Assembly: GCA_011037195.1 (NCBI GenBank)
Contig: JAAEAF010000397.1
Location: 182,509 to 246,508 of the forward strand
Direction: 5' to 3'
Source: Triatoma infestans
Taxonomy: Eukaryota > Arthropoda > Insecta > Hemiptera > Reduviidae
DNA: 64,000 nucleotides
Shown here in pieces: positions 33,034 through 46,605 of this stretch. A program made the position numbers and the translations under genes. Each line of letters begins with the position of its first letter. Position 1 is the stretch's first letter. Below the pieces are notes generated by a model, which was not told the origin of the DNA, searched no databases, and was given only the letters and a program-made list of their open reading frames with translations.

Positions 33034-35280
33034 AATTTTTGGTCTGAATTTCGTTTATAAACAAACAAACTAACTAAAATAAATAAATAAATAAAAATTG
33101 TACATAAATCTTGGAAGGTAGTATATTGGTTATTTGTGAATAGGCTACTTTCAGGGAACAAATTATCGTATGCAGGCATTCATTCCCCAACATAATTCTA
33201 TTTTTTTGTGAAATATCTTAGTGAAATCTATTAATGTCAATTTTTAACAAATTATGGCAAAATATTTAATATCACATGAAAATGCCATCACTAACTTCCG
33301 AAAAATCTAAATAATGCTAAAAAAATTAAAGTATTATACTACATTGCAATCAGATTTCTTTATCTAACCTTGTTTAATTTTGAAATTGTAGTAATTGAAG
33401 TCTCAAGATTACAGAGTTATCAAACCTTGCATTTACCATTCGAATTTTTTGTTGGGTGCCTCTCTGTATTTGATTTACGCTCCATTTCGAAATGTTGCAA
33501 AGATTATAGCTGCGAGTATTTTGCCAATTTTAAGTTATCAAGTACCTTAAGTGATTCGATTTCTCATTCATCATTCGAACTTTCTTACATCTTATATCAT
33601 CATTATAAGGTTTCAGTTATTGTAAGAGACACTTTCAATTACAAACTCGGTACCACAGATACGCCAAAGTTGGCAATCGCCGATATAAAGTAATGAAAGA
33701 ACTGGACCCTTATTCCAAAGATGAGCGCGTAAGCACTGAACTAGGCAGAGGCCCTGCCAGCAATATGAGTGAAGGAAAAGTACGAAATTGCTTCATATTT
33801 GTATATAAAGCAATACAAAAATATTAAGCATGATCAGATGCATAAAATCAAACCGCTAAAGAGTTTGCTCTTGCCAAGGAATTTCCAGATTTCGCACACG
33901 GAAATTTATACTGCCAGCAATGCTGCTGTGGCTGAACTCCTATGTAGCGTTAATTTATTTTCGGGGTATATAGATGCTCCTACCAAGGAATCTGATTGGT
34001 AAAATAATAGTGGAAGGTGTAGAAAAATAAATTTATTTGTTTTTGTGGCCGTTAATAAACATTAGCCTTTCTGAAAAGCGCTTTTTTTTTAATTAGAAAA
34101 AGATTTATGGACAGTTATAAAACGACACAAGTGAATCAAGTTAACTGATATTTTAAATAACATTATATACAAGAAATTTCTCATATTAATCCATTTTTTA
34201 AAGTTTGGGGCACTTAAATTGTTTGGTTCAACATTCCAGGATATTTTAACTATATTATTTAGAAGGCAAAGATAATCAGACCATCTTATGAGGAATAGAA
34301 TAATAACATTAAACTGATTTATTTGCTCATAAATACATTTATTTAAAAAAATGGAACATTAAAACATTTCATACTGATGTGTGATTAAAAATCTAAAATT
34401 AAAACATTACTAACTCTAAGTGTTTAAAGGAATTAACACTATTATTTGGTGCTGTTTTTAAATTCTTACAACGTAAACCTATAGCACAAATTTCATTTTC
34501 CAATCGCATAAAGGTAGTTTTTGTAAAATAAATGTGCTGATTACAGTTTTTCTTTTTTAGCTGCTGTTGTTCTACAATATAACAAAATATCTGAAAAGAT
34601 AGCTACTTTACTGCCAATATGTGTCAGGTACAAACAAATAAAATGTTTTACAGATCTTTTTTTCTGGATTACAAATATTTCCAGCATGCTATTTTTTTCC
34701 CCCTCTCTTAATCACACCAGGGCCTCTTTCAAAAGCTGGACCCACAAGAACAAATATGAAAAAGGAATTTTTAATTAATTATATTATTTTTATTTTGTAA
34801 AAAAAGAAGTAAACAAATCTTAAGTGAGAATACAGAAAAAACTTCATAATTTCTGTTGAAGCCGGACTTATGATTCAAATAGAAATGATAAACTTAATAT
34901 GAGTAATTATTAATCAATACATGCCGGTGAATAAAAAAGATATAGAAATAGAAGAGAGAGTTAGGGAGAATAAGTCAATAAATAGTATGAAAAATGTAAG
35001 GGGATGTGAAAATTTCCCTTAGTTTGTGACCCTGGAAAGTGTTCTCAATCTGCAGAAAAGAGTTACCAGTGGTCATCTAATTCAGCAAGCATTGAAGGAA
35101 TTTGTACCTCATTTGGAAATATTTAGACGAAATTAAGATACGCGGATGATATCTAATCCGAAAAATTGTATAAATAATAATAATAATGAGATCCTAATTG
35201 CAAATAAAAATTTCTCAAGAGAAAGAAATATTTTTCATTATTTCCTTTATATTAGGTTCATTACACAAAGGATATCTATT
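33034..35280. other. Upstream region of METTL3, no gene seen
   Basis: The METTL3 promoter must lie at the left end, just after 33033. ORFs at 33370-33693 and 33769-34002 have no recognisable motif and no matching neighbours; the stretch looks like decayed mobile DNA. Confidence 0.4.
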
Positions 35281-35282
35281 AC

Positions 35283-35465
35283 TTTACATACTATGTTTGT
35301 TTCTTAAACTTAAGAGATGGCATAAATAAATGAAAAACTAGCCTTATGACTCTCACCAGGGGTTTCCGTCGGAACCCTACTTGTTTATCTTTAGTGAAAA
35401 ATAAAATTTCGAGGATAATTATGCGAAGATTTCCCCAAATGCCACTACTTAAAAATGTACTAGGT
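35283..35465 (+). repeat. Dispersed repeat C, copy 1
   Basis: About 180 bp, over 90% identical by eye to 38289-38473. Shared phrases include 'catactatgtttgttt', 'ggggtttccgtcggaacc' and 'atgcgaagatttcccc'. Confidence 0.85.
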
Positions 35466-36327
35466 GTTATGTTTGACGAGACGGTGGCAATAGAATTTAC
35501 TTGCTTCCAGTAGAAAAACAAACTTACATTGTAAGAATACTACATCAACGAGAAGCTCATTCCACAACCATTTGCACAATCCACACTTTTGGCCTGAAGG
35601 CTAACGCTAAACCTTCACTACCACTAAAATCACCACCAGCCACCTTACGACGGCTAGAATGCGAGTCTCATATATTGTCAGCGCTCCACATAGGTGGCAC
35701 CTTGCTAAGTAAGTCATAATCAACTACATCAATGAGAAGGGATGATAACATATGCATTTTATCAGGAAGCACCCTGCTTCAAGGCTTCTTCCCATCACAC
35801 ATATTCATGAAAAGTAGCAAAATGTTGCTAACGCTTTGATTTTTTTTTTTCTGAAGGCCCCCAGTAATCATATTTAATGCAAAGCACTAGGAAAGACTAG
35901 GACTTCGGGTTACCACGGCGTCCGTTTTATAAACCAAAGTAAGCTTCTACAGATAGGTGTTGATATAAGTTTAGGACTAAGAACTCAGTGTTGACAAGAA
36001 AGGCGAATGAAGGCTCAAACCGAAGACTCTGGTTTTCCAGGTGTTTTGAATGATGATGGCTGTGAAAGTCCAAGGACACAACATATTCGATATTAAAATG
36101 AGTGAGGACAATTGGCCAAAACTATCTTGGCCAATCTGTTCTGCTTTCGCAGGAAGTGATCGAAAGAAAATATATTTTACTAAAATGTAATACTCCTAAT
36201 CTGCGAAATAAAACATGGAAAACAGCAATAATTAATTACAAATAACAAACAAAAATAAATACTTAAGTGTAAAAATGCGATTAATGAAGTTATATAAAGT
36301 GGAACCCAGCATAATAGAAGTAATAAT
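35466..36327. other. No gene seen
   Basis: ORF 35501-35719 shows no known motif. No conserved exon found. Confidence 0.45.
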
Positions 36328-36884
36328 CCATTTTTCAGTCTCAAAATTGTATAGTTTATTCCAAAACATTAGTAATGCGAGTTTCGGCCGTTACAGGCTC
36401 TTTAATTTTTAATTATTTTAAAAAAGGTATAATTAAATACTATTTGTCATTTTTATCATTATACGATATCTAAACAAAAGGTTGATTGAAAACCTAGTCA
36501 GGAAAATTTTAAATAAGTAGTATGTATCGTCCAAGCATAACAACTATTAACATTGGATACACTCACACTGGGAATGTTAACATTATTGGACACAACTCAT
36601 TAGCTAAAATTGTAAATAATAATAAGATTCAATTACCATCTCTTGGAAGCATTTGCTCACTTATCCAATAAGGTTAATTCTTCCACAAATTCCTGTAACT
36701 TAATTAAAATATTCTCAACAACCTGTATAGATACTGCATAAGGATACAAATGGTAGATACTATTTAAGTACACTTTTATTATCTAAAGATAATATTAAGA
36801 ATTTTCAATATTAAATTTTGTAAAAATGTCCTGATCGGCCGAAACTTTGCAATATACTATAAAAATTTTGAGACTAAAAAATGG
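36328..36884. repeat. Element bounded by imperfect inverted repeats
   Basis: Left arm 36328-36390 and right arm 36836-36884 are imperfect reverse complements, sharing 'agtctcaaaatt', 'tatag' and 'gtttcggccg'. They enclose about 450 bp of AT-rich non-coding sequence. It could be a foldback or MITE-like element; no transposase is present. Confidence 0.65.
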
Positions 36885-37176
36885 TTCATTATACCCAATT
36901 ACATATATTGTCGTAAAATTAGTTGACACAACTTAAAGGAATGGAACCCTAAAAAACTACAAATTAAACATTTGTTTTCCAAAATAAATTAATTATGTTT
37001 TGTCTTCTGACACTTTTAACTTCTTTTCTAATACATCACAGACTAGTCACTATTACTGCTCTAATTTTTTAAGGATTTCCCTACAAGAAAGGATAAACTA
37101 AAAAGAAATTATATTTCTTTCGAGTATTTTTTCATAATGGTTAACAAAGTGTTGTTTTGTTTTGCTGAGATTCTCT

Positions 37177-40100
37177 CTAATGTTGTGACCATTGAATGCT
37201 CTTAAGATCTACTCCTTCCTGGACCATTTCCCATAGAGGGCTGAAAAAACAGAAAAAATAAATAACGTGTCTTTTAGAGATAACTTCTCGTATTATTTGA
37301 AATTTATAGAAAAAGATAGTAGCAACTTCCAATCATAACACAAACCTCATTTCCCTAAGGCGCTTCACATGTTTGATACACTTCCAATCATAACACAAAC
37401 CTCATTTCCCTAAGGCGCTTCACATGTTTGATACACTTCTCTGCTGTGTAATCAACTTCTTCAATTGTTGTAAAACGGCCAAAACCGAAACTATTTAAAC
37501 AGATTGTGAAAAATGAAACACTGATTATATAGAATATAAAACAGAAGAGAGATAGACTTTACCGAATAGATGAATGAGCAAGATCTTCATCAGCACCAAT
37601 AGCCCTGAGTACATAAGATGGTTCCAAAGATGCTGATGTACAAGCACTACCACTAGAAAGTGCTACATCTTTAAGAGCCATCAAAAGTGATTCACCTTAG
37701 AATCAAAGCAAAAATTATAGAATACATAATCTTTATGCATTATTTACTTTTATAAAGGGATAATTAACAAACCTTCAACGAAGGCAAATGATAAGTTCAC
37801 ACATCCTGGATATGTTTGTACTGGATCACCATTTCTTACCACATGAGTAAGATTTTCATTAATTTTTGTAAGCAAATGATTAGCTAATTTTTCCATCCAA
37901 GCATGATCATACTGGAATACATTATTAACAATTAATGAATAGTTGGGTCCGTCCTCTGAAGGATGTGTCCTTCAAAGGACACCTCTTTGACAAAGACATT
38001 TCTACGTCTGGATAAAAAAAATCTCTTAAGACAAACAGACGTCGAAACCGGCAAAAAAAAAAAGAGTAGTAGTTATGACAATTAATTTCTAACTAACAAT
38101 TAATTTCTTTCTATTCATTAAAGATTTAAAATTCCAAATAACTGCATTTCTGATCCATGAACCAAAATATATCAAGATCTCAAAATAATGGTTACCCGGA
38201 AAAATTCCATGAGGTTTTTAGGCATTGCGGCTTAACCATCCAGACAATCCAGTTGTAAACTATAGGTTAATAATAACAATTGTATATATTACATACTATG
38301 TTTGTTTTTTAAACTTAAGAGACTATGGCATAAATAAATGAAAAACTAGCCTTATGCTCTCACCAGGGGTTTCCGTCGGAACCCTATTTGTTTATCCTTA
38401 GTGAAAAATAAAATTTCGAGGATAATTATGCGAAGATTTCCCCAAATGCCACTACTTACAAATGTACTAGGTGTACAAGAACTCAAATGTAGTTATGACT
38501 ACATTAACAATTAATTTCTTTCTATTCATTAAAGATTCAAAATTCTAAATAACTGCATTTCTGATCCATGAACCAAAATATATCAAGATCTCAAAATAAT
38601 GGTTATCCCGAAAAATTCCATGAGGTTTCTCGGCATCTAGACATCTGAAGTTAAAAAAATAAACGTTTTTAAAGAGTTAATAATTTGGCGATCTGCAAAG
38701 AACAGGAAGCCAAAAAAAAAAAAAAGTTTTCAAAATGGCTGCAAATCTTTTCTTCCATGGCATGTTAGCTGAACATTATTATAGTTAGACTTGGTCAGCT
38801 CCAGTAAAACTTGCTTACTCACTTAACGCTCAAGTTATTGGATAGATCCGCAATTGTTGTGATACAAGCAATTTCTAGTTAGGGTCGTAAAATTTGTTTC
38901 TTAACTATCAGGTGAACAACTATGGCCGGCTTCAGATATATGTCGAATTTTTCAGTACCGCTGGCGTTCGCAAAAGTAAGTAGATGTAAAAAGAGGCCTG
39001 AAAGCTACGGCCACAAGAAAATCATCCAGTTCAAACGGGTCAGCAAAACTGGTACTACCCTTCACAAAACATAAAATTGAATTGCGTAATTCACATATGA
39101 CCGGTCAATTTTAGGGTATTGTTTTAAACATTGAAATACCTAAGCTACTTCTAAAGCAAACATTTTAGCACAATATTATATAATTTGTTAATGAATTAAA
39201 GTTTTAAATTTGTTAAGAAAATACATAAATATGAGGTCTTCAATTTTCCAATGTTTATGTTCTCATACGTTTTTAGTGTCAATATAATATTGAATTGACT
39301 TTCTTTTTTTGTAAATAAAAAAAAATGGAAATCAAAATGTAAACTGTAACAAATCTATTGAGAAACGAACCATGATTGAGTAGAACTGTTTTTCTATCAA
39401 TCAGAGTAATAGCTAAAAATACGATACTAAAATTGAGATGAAATATTTATAGAAGTAGTTTTAAGTAAAGAATAATTCTATAACCTGCATCTCTTGGCCG
39501 GCCAAACGACAGGCCTCACCCAACCCGACGGCCAATGGAGCTGGTACTGTTCCGCTCCTCATTCCTCGTTCTTGGCCTCCTCCACTTTGTAATGGTTCTA
39601 TTCTTACACGAGGCCTTCGTCTGACGTATAGTGCACCAATTCCTAAATACAAAGAGCTTATACTATACGAAATGTTCAATTGTACATACAGAATAGTTTT
39701 TAAATTCTAATTAATTTAGACATACTAACCTTTCGGACCGTAAATCTTATGCCCACTTATTGACATAAGATCAATATTTTGTTCATCAACATTAAGAGGT
39801 ATTTTACCAACAGCTTGGGCCGCATCCGTATGAAAAAATACTTTTTTTGATCTACAAATAGCACCTTCAATAAAGTATAATTGGATTAAAAAAAATTGTT
39901 TTTTCAAACATGTATAAAATAAAAAATAAAAATAATAACCTATTTCAGTAATTGGCTGTTTTACTCCAATTTCATTGTTAACTGTCATTACAGACACCAA
40001 ACATGTCTTAGGTGTAAAGGCTGCTTCAAGGTCCGACAATTTAATAATTCCATTAGATCCAACAGGAAGATACGTTACATTGAAACCTTCACCTTCCAAT

Positions 40101-41303
40101 ACTCGACAAGAATCTAGCACACACTTGTGTTCCTAAATTCACTGGGTCAATTAATATCCAATTAAATAAAAAAAAATAAATCTACAACTTTCCAGTTATT
40201 TCCGGTATTCATACAGTTATAAACCATAAAGATCTGGAAGAAAAACTGGAATCTCTAGTTCTTGCATCGTAATTAAATAATTTGTTGAAAATTAGAAATA
40301 TTCAATTCCTTCTACCTCCTAATTTGTAAATAAATTTAAAACAAATACCAAAAATGAACCTGAAATAACTGAAAATGTAAAGAAAAAGTTAAAGAAACAA
40401 GCAAAATGTGGTTGGCTAGGACCAAAAAAAAAAAAGAAAAGATCTTTGAATCATTATTTTATCGACGTTTCGGAGACCTTTGGTGTCTTTCCTCAGGACC
40501 TGTCAAGGAAAGGTAGAGAGTTAAAAATCAAGAGAGTGGCCCCAGCCAACCAACATTTTGCTTGTTTCATTAACAACAGCCAACCGTAACTATTGTTTAT
40601 ATAGAAAAAAATTAATAGATTACAATTCTAGTATACCGTTTGCGTTGTTATTATATGATTTCGTCGAGATGAATAAAAGCGCGCTACACCTTTCAGAGCG
40701 ATATTATTTGATTCAGTTGCGCCAGATGTGAATATTATTTCTTTTGGGTCAGCACCAATGAGAAGAGCAATGTTCTGGAACAGGAAAAAAAAATCATGTA
40801 AAATATACACATGTCAACAAATATGAAAAATAAAAATTGTATCTACCTTCCTGGCATCTTCCACAGCTTTCTCGGCTTCCCAACCGTAGGCATGAGTCCT
40901 GGAATGTGGATTTCCAAAGTATGATGAAAGATATGGCATCATTGCATCCAGCACCCTAGGATCCTTAAATATAAAGAAATAATTCAGTAACATAGATTTT
41001 TATACAGAAACCCATCATTGCATAATTAAATTAACTTACAAGAGGGGTTGTTGCTTGGGCATCCATGTACAAAGGCCTTCCATTTATAGAGGCAATGAGA
41101 TTTGCTTTTGAATCGTTGCTCAATTCGGAAACTAAAAAAAATATATTTATCAATGTTAAAAATATAATAGCTAGAAGAAAATATAATAATTCTAAATACA
41201 GGTACCAACCTTTCAAATCTATTTCTGAGGTTAAGGAACGGTATATTGTTGAATTTAATTGTTTATAAAGGTTGACACTACAAATATTTTTCAATTTCAA
41301 CAT
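37177..41303 (-). CDS. NFS1: Mitochondrial cysteine desulfurase
   Basis: PLP enzyme that takes sulfur from cysteine for Fe-S cluster assembly on ISCU in the mitochondrial matrix, with ISD11, ACP and frataxin. Eleven exons: 41303-41210, 41131-41040, 40963-40847, 40774-40637, 40132-39940, 39864-39730, 39642-39485, 37911-37773, 37695-37563, 37490-37401, 37240-37177. The phases close to 450 residues, the family length. The PLP Schiff-base lysine is K251 ([10 protein letters not shown]) and the persulfide cysteine C374 ([16 protein letters not shown]). The N-terminus [15 protein letters not shown] is a plausible mitochondrial presequence. The open frame extends further up to a GTG, but 41303 is the first ATG. 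A perfect 55-bp tandem duplication covers the end of exon 10 and its donor. Intron 7 is enlarged by repeats. Divergent to PSMC6. Confidence 0.97.
37326..37435. repeat. Perfect 55-bp tandem duplication over NFS1 exon 10 donor
   Basis: Units 37326-37380 and 37381-37435 are identical. Each contains 34-35 nt of exon 10, the GT donor and the start of intron 10 as read on the minus strand. The transcript-proximal donor (37401/37400) gives the conserved protein. Using the distal donor would add 55 nt and shift the frame. Confidence 0.97.
38097..38637 (+). repeat. Direct repeat pair (D) flanking repeat C copy 2, in NFS1 intron 7
   Basis: 38097-38226 and 38504-38637 are about 130-bp direct repeats, nearly identical. 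Between them lies repeat C copy 2 (about 38289-38473), which matches 35283-35465. This suggests either a segmental duplication involving repeat C or a composite repeat unit. Confidence 0.8.
38640..39484. other. NFS1 intron 7, right part, no element recognised
   Basis: AT-rich intronic sequence without an exon-like or repeat-like block that I can match. Confidence 0.4.
40140..40636. other. NFS1 intron 4 with repeat carrying hammerhead-like core
   Basis: On the minus strand, CTGAGGA (40496-40490), a short AGAC/GTCT stem and GAAAC (40471-40467) occur in the order found in hammerhead ribozymes. The surroundings look like a short dispersed element, but no second copy was matched in this window. 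Confidence 0.3.
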
Positions 41304-41601
41304 TTTAACTAGGTCTATTATTTCATAATGTCGCACTTAGGGATAACAGTGGCAATGCTGGTAACCTTCCCTTACCCAAAATGTTGAAAAAAATCATTAT
41401 ATGAATAATTAAATTTAAATTTAATTTAGGCCTTAGTTCGAGCTATTTCGTTAATAGTTAAATATTTCTTTATAAATTTCTGATTTAATAAACATTGCAA
41501 ATAAATAAATTATATATTTATAGAAATAAATAAGAATCGATAAATTTGGTGAGGTTATTAACTCTCCAGGGTTTACTTTCGGTGGTAGATGAGATAGCAG
41601 A
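41304..41601. promoter_or_regulatory. Bidirectional promoter region NFS1 / PSMC6
   Basis: Only 298 bp separate the two divergent start codons, so both genes must be driven from here. No TATA box at a convincing position was seen on either side. Confidence 0.7.
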
Positions 41602-44073
<2,472 letters not shown>

Positions 44074-44144
44074 ACTTTCATTTACTTTTTTCCATTAATT
44101 TAATTTAAGTCATGGATTGCCGTATTTTTGTTAACAATGATTTT

Positions 44145-44150
44145 AATAAA
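44145..44150 (+). promoter_or_regulatory. Poly(A) signal of PSMC6
   Basis: AATAAA 72 nt after the PSMC6 stop codon. Confidence 0.65.
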
Positions 44151-44614
44151 TTTATTGTAACACATTAATATACTTTATATGTGTTCCTTTTTCCATATTT
44201 ATTTCAAAAGATTTTTCTTATTTCTATATACATATATACTTTCTATATAAACAAAGTATCTGGCAATAAAATTGAATTATATGTTATTCTAGCAAAAACT
44301 GGGGACAAAATCTATTAACTTTTAGATCACTTGAATCACACTGAGTGGAGTTTTAAGGAATAAAAGCTTCGAGAAATACATTCAGTTAATTTGTAAGTGC
44401 CAAATCAAAGCGCCTCTTGAATGCAGAAACTTAGCCTGGTTGCTAAGGAACAAGTAGTCTTTCATATTGGAGATAGAGCTAATCTAAAAATATATTTTCT
44501 AATAAAGGTAATAAATAGTGGTGAAATAAACATTCAACGTAATATTAAAAATATACTAAAAAATTTATAATAACAAATAAGTAAAACTAATAACAATGTA
44601 GTAAAACTAAAATT
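44151..44614. other. Convergent 3' region PSMC6 / WDR4
   Basis: AT-rich spacer between two convergent genes. It should contain the 3' UTRs; no other feature was seen. Confidence 0.5.
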
Positions 44615-45778
44615 TTAAGTTATTTCGGAAGTAGTTAAATTTTTTAATTTTTTGGTATTTGTTTCAATTCGCTCCATCTTTCTTTTTAAATATTCCTGTA
44701 CGTTGTCAAAACGTCTTTTATAGAGACTACTTATATGTCTTTCTTTCTTAAAAACATTATCTAAAATAGCAACATGTTTTTTCAGAAAACATTTAATTGG
44801 AGTCACAGAATTATCTGAAATAAATTCATTTTTATCATTACAAAAAACATAAGCCAACAAACATTCCTCTATATTAGGTTTTAAAATCAACAGATGATCA
44901 TTTCTTAAACCCAAGCACCATGGTTCTGTGTCCATTGATATTTGTTGTTTAAGAGTACATGTTAACTTACTTTCATTAGGTTCAGTTGAAATACTGTACA
45001 CTAAAATACCTTTCAATGATATTAACTGCACCACCAATACTGAATTATTCTCACTTTGCTTCAGTGATGCAATTTTTGATACGACAGGATTGTTATTCTC
45101 GGAAAACCATAATTCACTTTCATTACAATAGTGGCATAGGAGTTGTTTACCAAATACATAATGCCAGAATCTAAGTGTTCCGTCGCCACTTCCAGATGCA
45201 AGAATATTTTCATTATGTTGCAAAATACAAAGACACGTTACAAACTCTTCATGCCCCAAACAATAACTTTGAATATTGTATGCATTAGGAAAGCATGAAA
45301 CTCTAATTTTTTCATCTCTATCACATGTAATAATAAATTTACTATTGGGAGATATTAATATGTCCAACAACATTGATATATGACCTAATATTAATTCCCC
45401 ATCTTTTTCAAGAGATTCTACTGAAAATAAATAAACATCGCCACTCTTATCGGCAACAGCTATCTTATCATCATCTGGTGAGAAAATAATGGCACTTGCT
45501 GATCTATTTACTTGTCTCTTACTGAGTAACTTCCAATCCTTTGTGTTCCACAAATATAAATCTTTATGAATACAACATGTGAAGTAATTTTCGCAATGAG
45601 AAAGAGCTGAACATATAAGCACACTTTTGTCAACATTATCTGATTCTTCTAATGAGTCTGAATAAACATGTTCTAGCAAGTGTTCAACATAGTTATCACC
45701 ATTTGATGTGAAGGCGATAGAAGTATTTAAAAACGATAAAACAACTGTTTGGCCTTTGCCTGTGGTTAGGACTGCCAT
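44615..45778 (-). CDS. WDR4: tRNA (guanine-N7)-methyltransferase non-catalytic subunit, WDR4/wuho
   Basis: WD-repeat partner of METTL1 that holds tRNA for m7G46 methylation (yeast Trm82, Drosophila wuho). A single coding exon of 387 residues, family-typical. Recognisable blocks are VADKSGDVYLFSVE, LGHISMLLDILISPNSKFI, TCDRDEKIRVS, CLGHEEFVT and ASGSGDGTLRFW, successive blades of a beta-propeller. The Lys-rich C-terminal tail is also usual. I start at ATG 45778 (MAVLTTGKG). The open frame continues to a TTG at 45826, which coincides with a splice-acceptor-like TTATTGCAG, so a 5' UTR intron is likely. Divergent to ZMAT5. Confidence 0.94.
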   Translation of the reverse strand: MAVLTTGKGQTVVLSFLNTSIAFTSNGDNYVEHLLEHVYSDSLEESDNVDKSVLICSALSHCENYFTCCIHKDLYLWNTKDWKLLSKRQVNRSASAIIFSPDDDKIAVADKSGDVYLFSVESLEKDGELILGHISMLLDILISPNSKFIITCDRDEKIRVSCFPNAYNIQSYCLGHEEFVTCLCILQHNENILASGSGDGTLRFWHYVFGKQLLCHYCNESELWFSENNNPVVSKIASLKQSENNSVLVVQLISLKGILVYSISTEPNESKLTCTLKQQISMDTEPWCLGLRNDHLLILKPNIEECLLAYVFCNDKNEFISDNSVTPIKCFLKKHVAILDNVFKKERHISSLYKRRFDNVQEYLKRKMERIETNTKKLKNLTTSEIT

Positions 45779-46605
45779 GTCAATGATGAACAGCAACAAT
45801 GAATATATTGGCTTCCTTTCCTGCAATAAATTGCATACAAAAGTACTCTATTATAAAATGTTTAAATTATCATATTTATAAAAAATACATTGACTAAAGT
45901 GAAGTATTAAAATACTTGAGTAAAAATAACAGAAAGTAAAAAGGATAACACCTTTAATGTTTATGATTGGTAGATTCATTCGTGATATACTGATTGCTGC
46001 CAATATTTATTTATTTGGAAGAATATTTAGTTTTAAACCAGGGCAATATACTGAAATAAATTTTACCTTAAGAACGGTTTCTAATTGCCAAATCAAAATA
46101 AAGCCGTTCTTGCAATCATTTTAGAACTGTACCGGGCGAAATTCAACATCCAGTCACATTCACATGTCATACATTCAGGTTGTCCAAATACAAATTTACA
46201 ACACATATCATATACCTATTCATCGATTACAGATATCGGAATATTTTATCTTTGCTTTTAATATTCTTCACTTAAGGTAACTTTCCATTCACACGAATTT
46301 TATTTTAATTTCATTGTCGAGTCCATATTTTTGGTATTATGAGGGATTAATAATTAATTTCCATATTACATTTATTTCGATTCTCGATTAGTAAATGATG
46401 ATAACAGCAAGAGAAGGTTAGTGAGTGTGAATGGTTATGTGTAATCTTTGCGCTCGTTTTGATTTAGGCGAATCAGTAATATTTCGGAATTAATTTGTTA
46501 TTATTAAAATGTAAAATTACTTTGTCTAAGTAATGTTTCTGCTTGATTAAGATTGATGAAAAACGTAATTATTATTGGTTATGTTCTTAAGTCAAATGCA
46601 GAATA
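45779..46605. promoter_or_regulatory. Divergent intergenic region WDR4 / ZMAT5
   Basis: 827 bp between start codons. It includes a likely 5' UTR intron acceptor of WDR4 at about 45828. No TATA box or repeat recognised. Confidence 0.45.

Noticed and set aside
33370..34002. Two plus-strand ORFs upstream of METTL3 as a new gene
   Set aside because: No recognised motif, no splice partners, and poor coding character.
37965..37982. 8-bp hairpin GTGTCCTT/AAGGACAC in NFS1 intron 7
   Set aside because: Short, isolated and not repeated; likely chance in a repeat-rich intron.
41304..41336. Upstream NFS1 start 11 codons earlier
   Set aside because: The codon there is GTG; the first ATG is 41303 and begins a good mitochondrial presequence.
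45779..45826. Upstream WDR4 start at 45826
   Set aside because: It is a TTG next to an acceptor-like site; ATG 45778 matches the family N-terminus.
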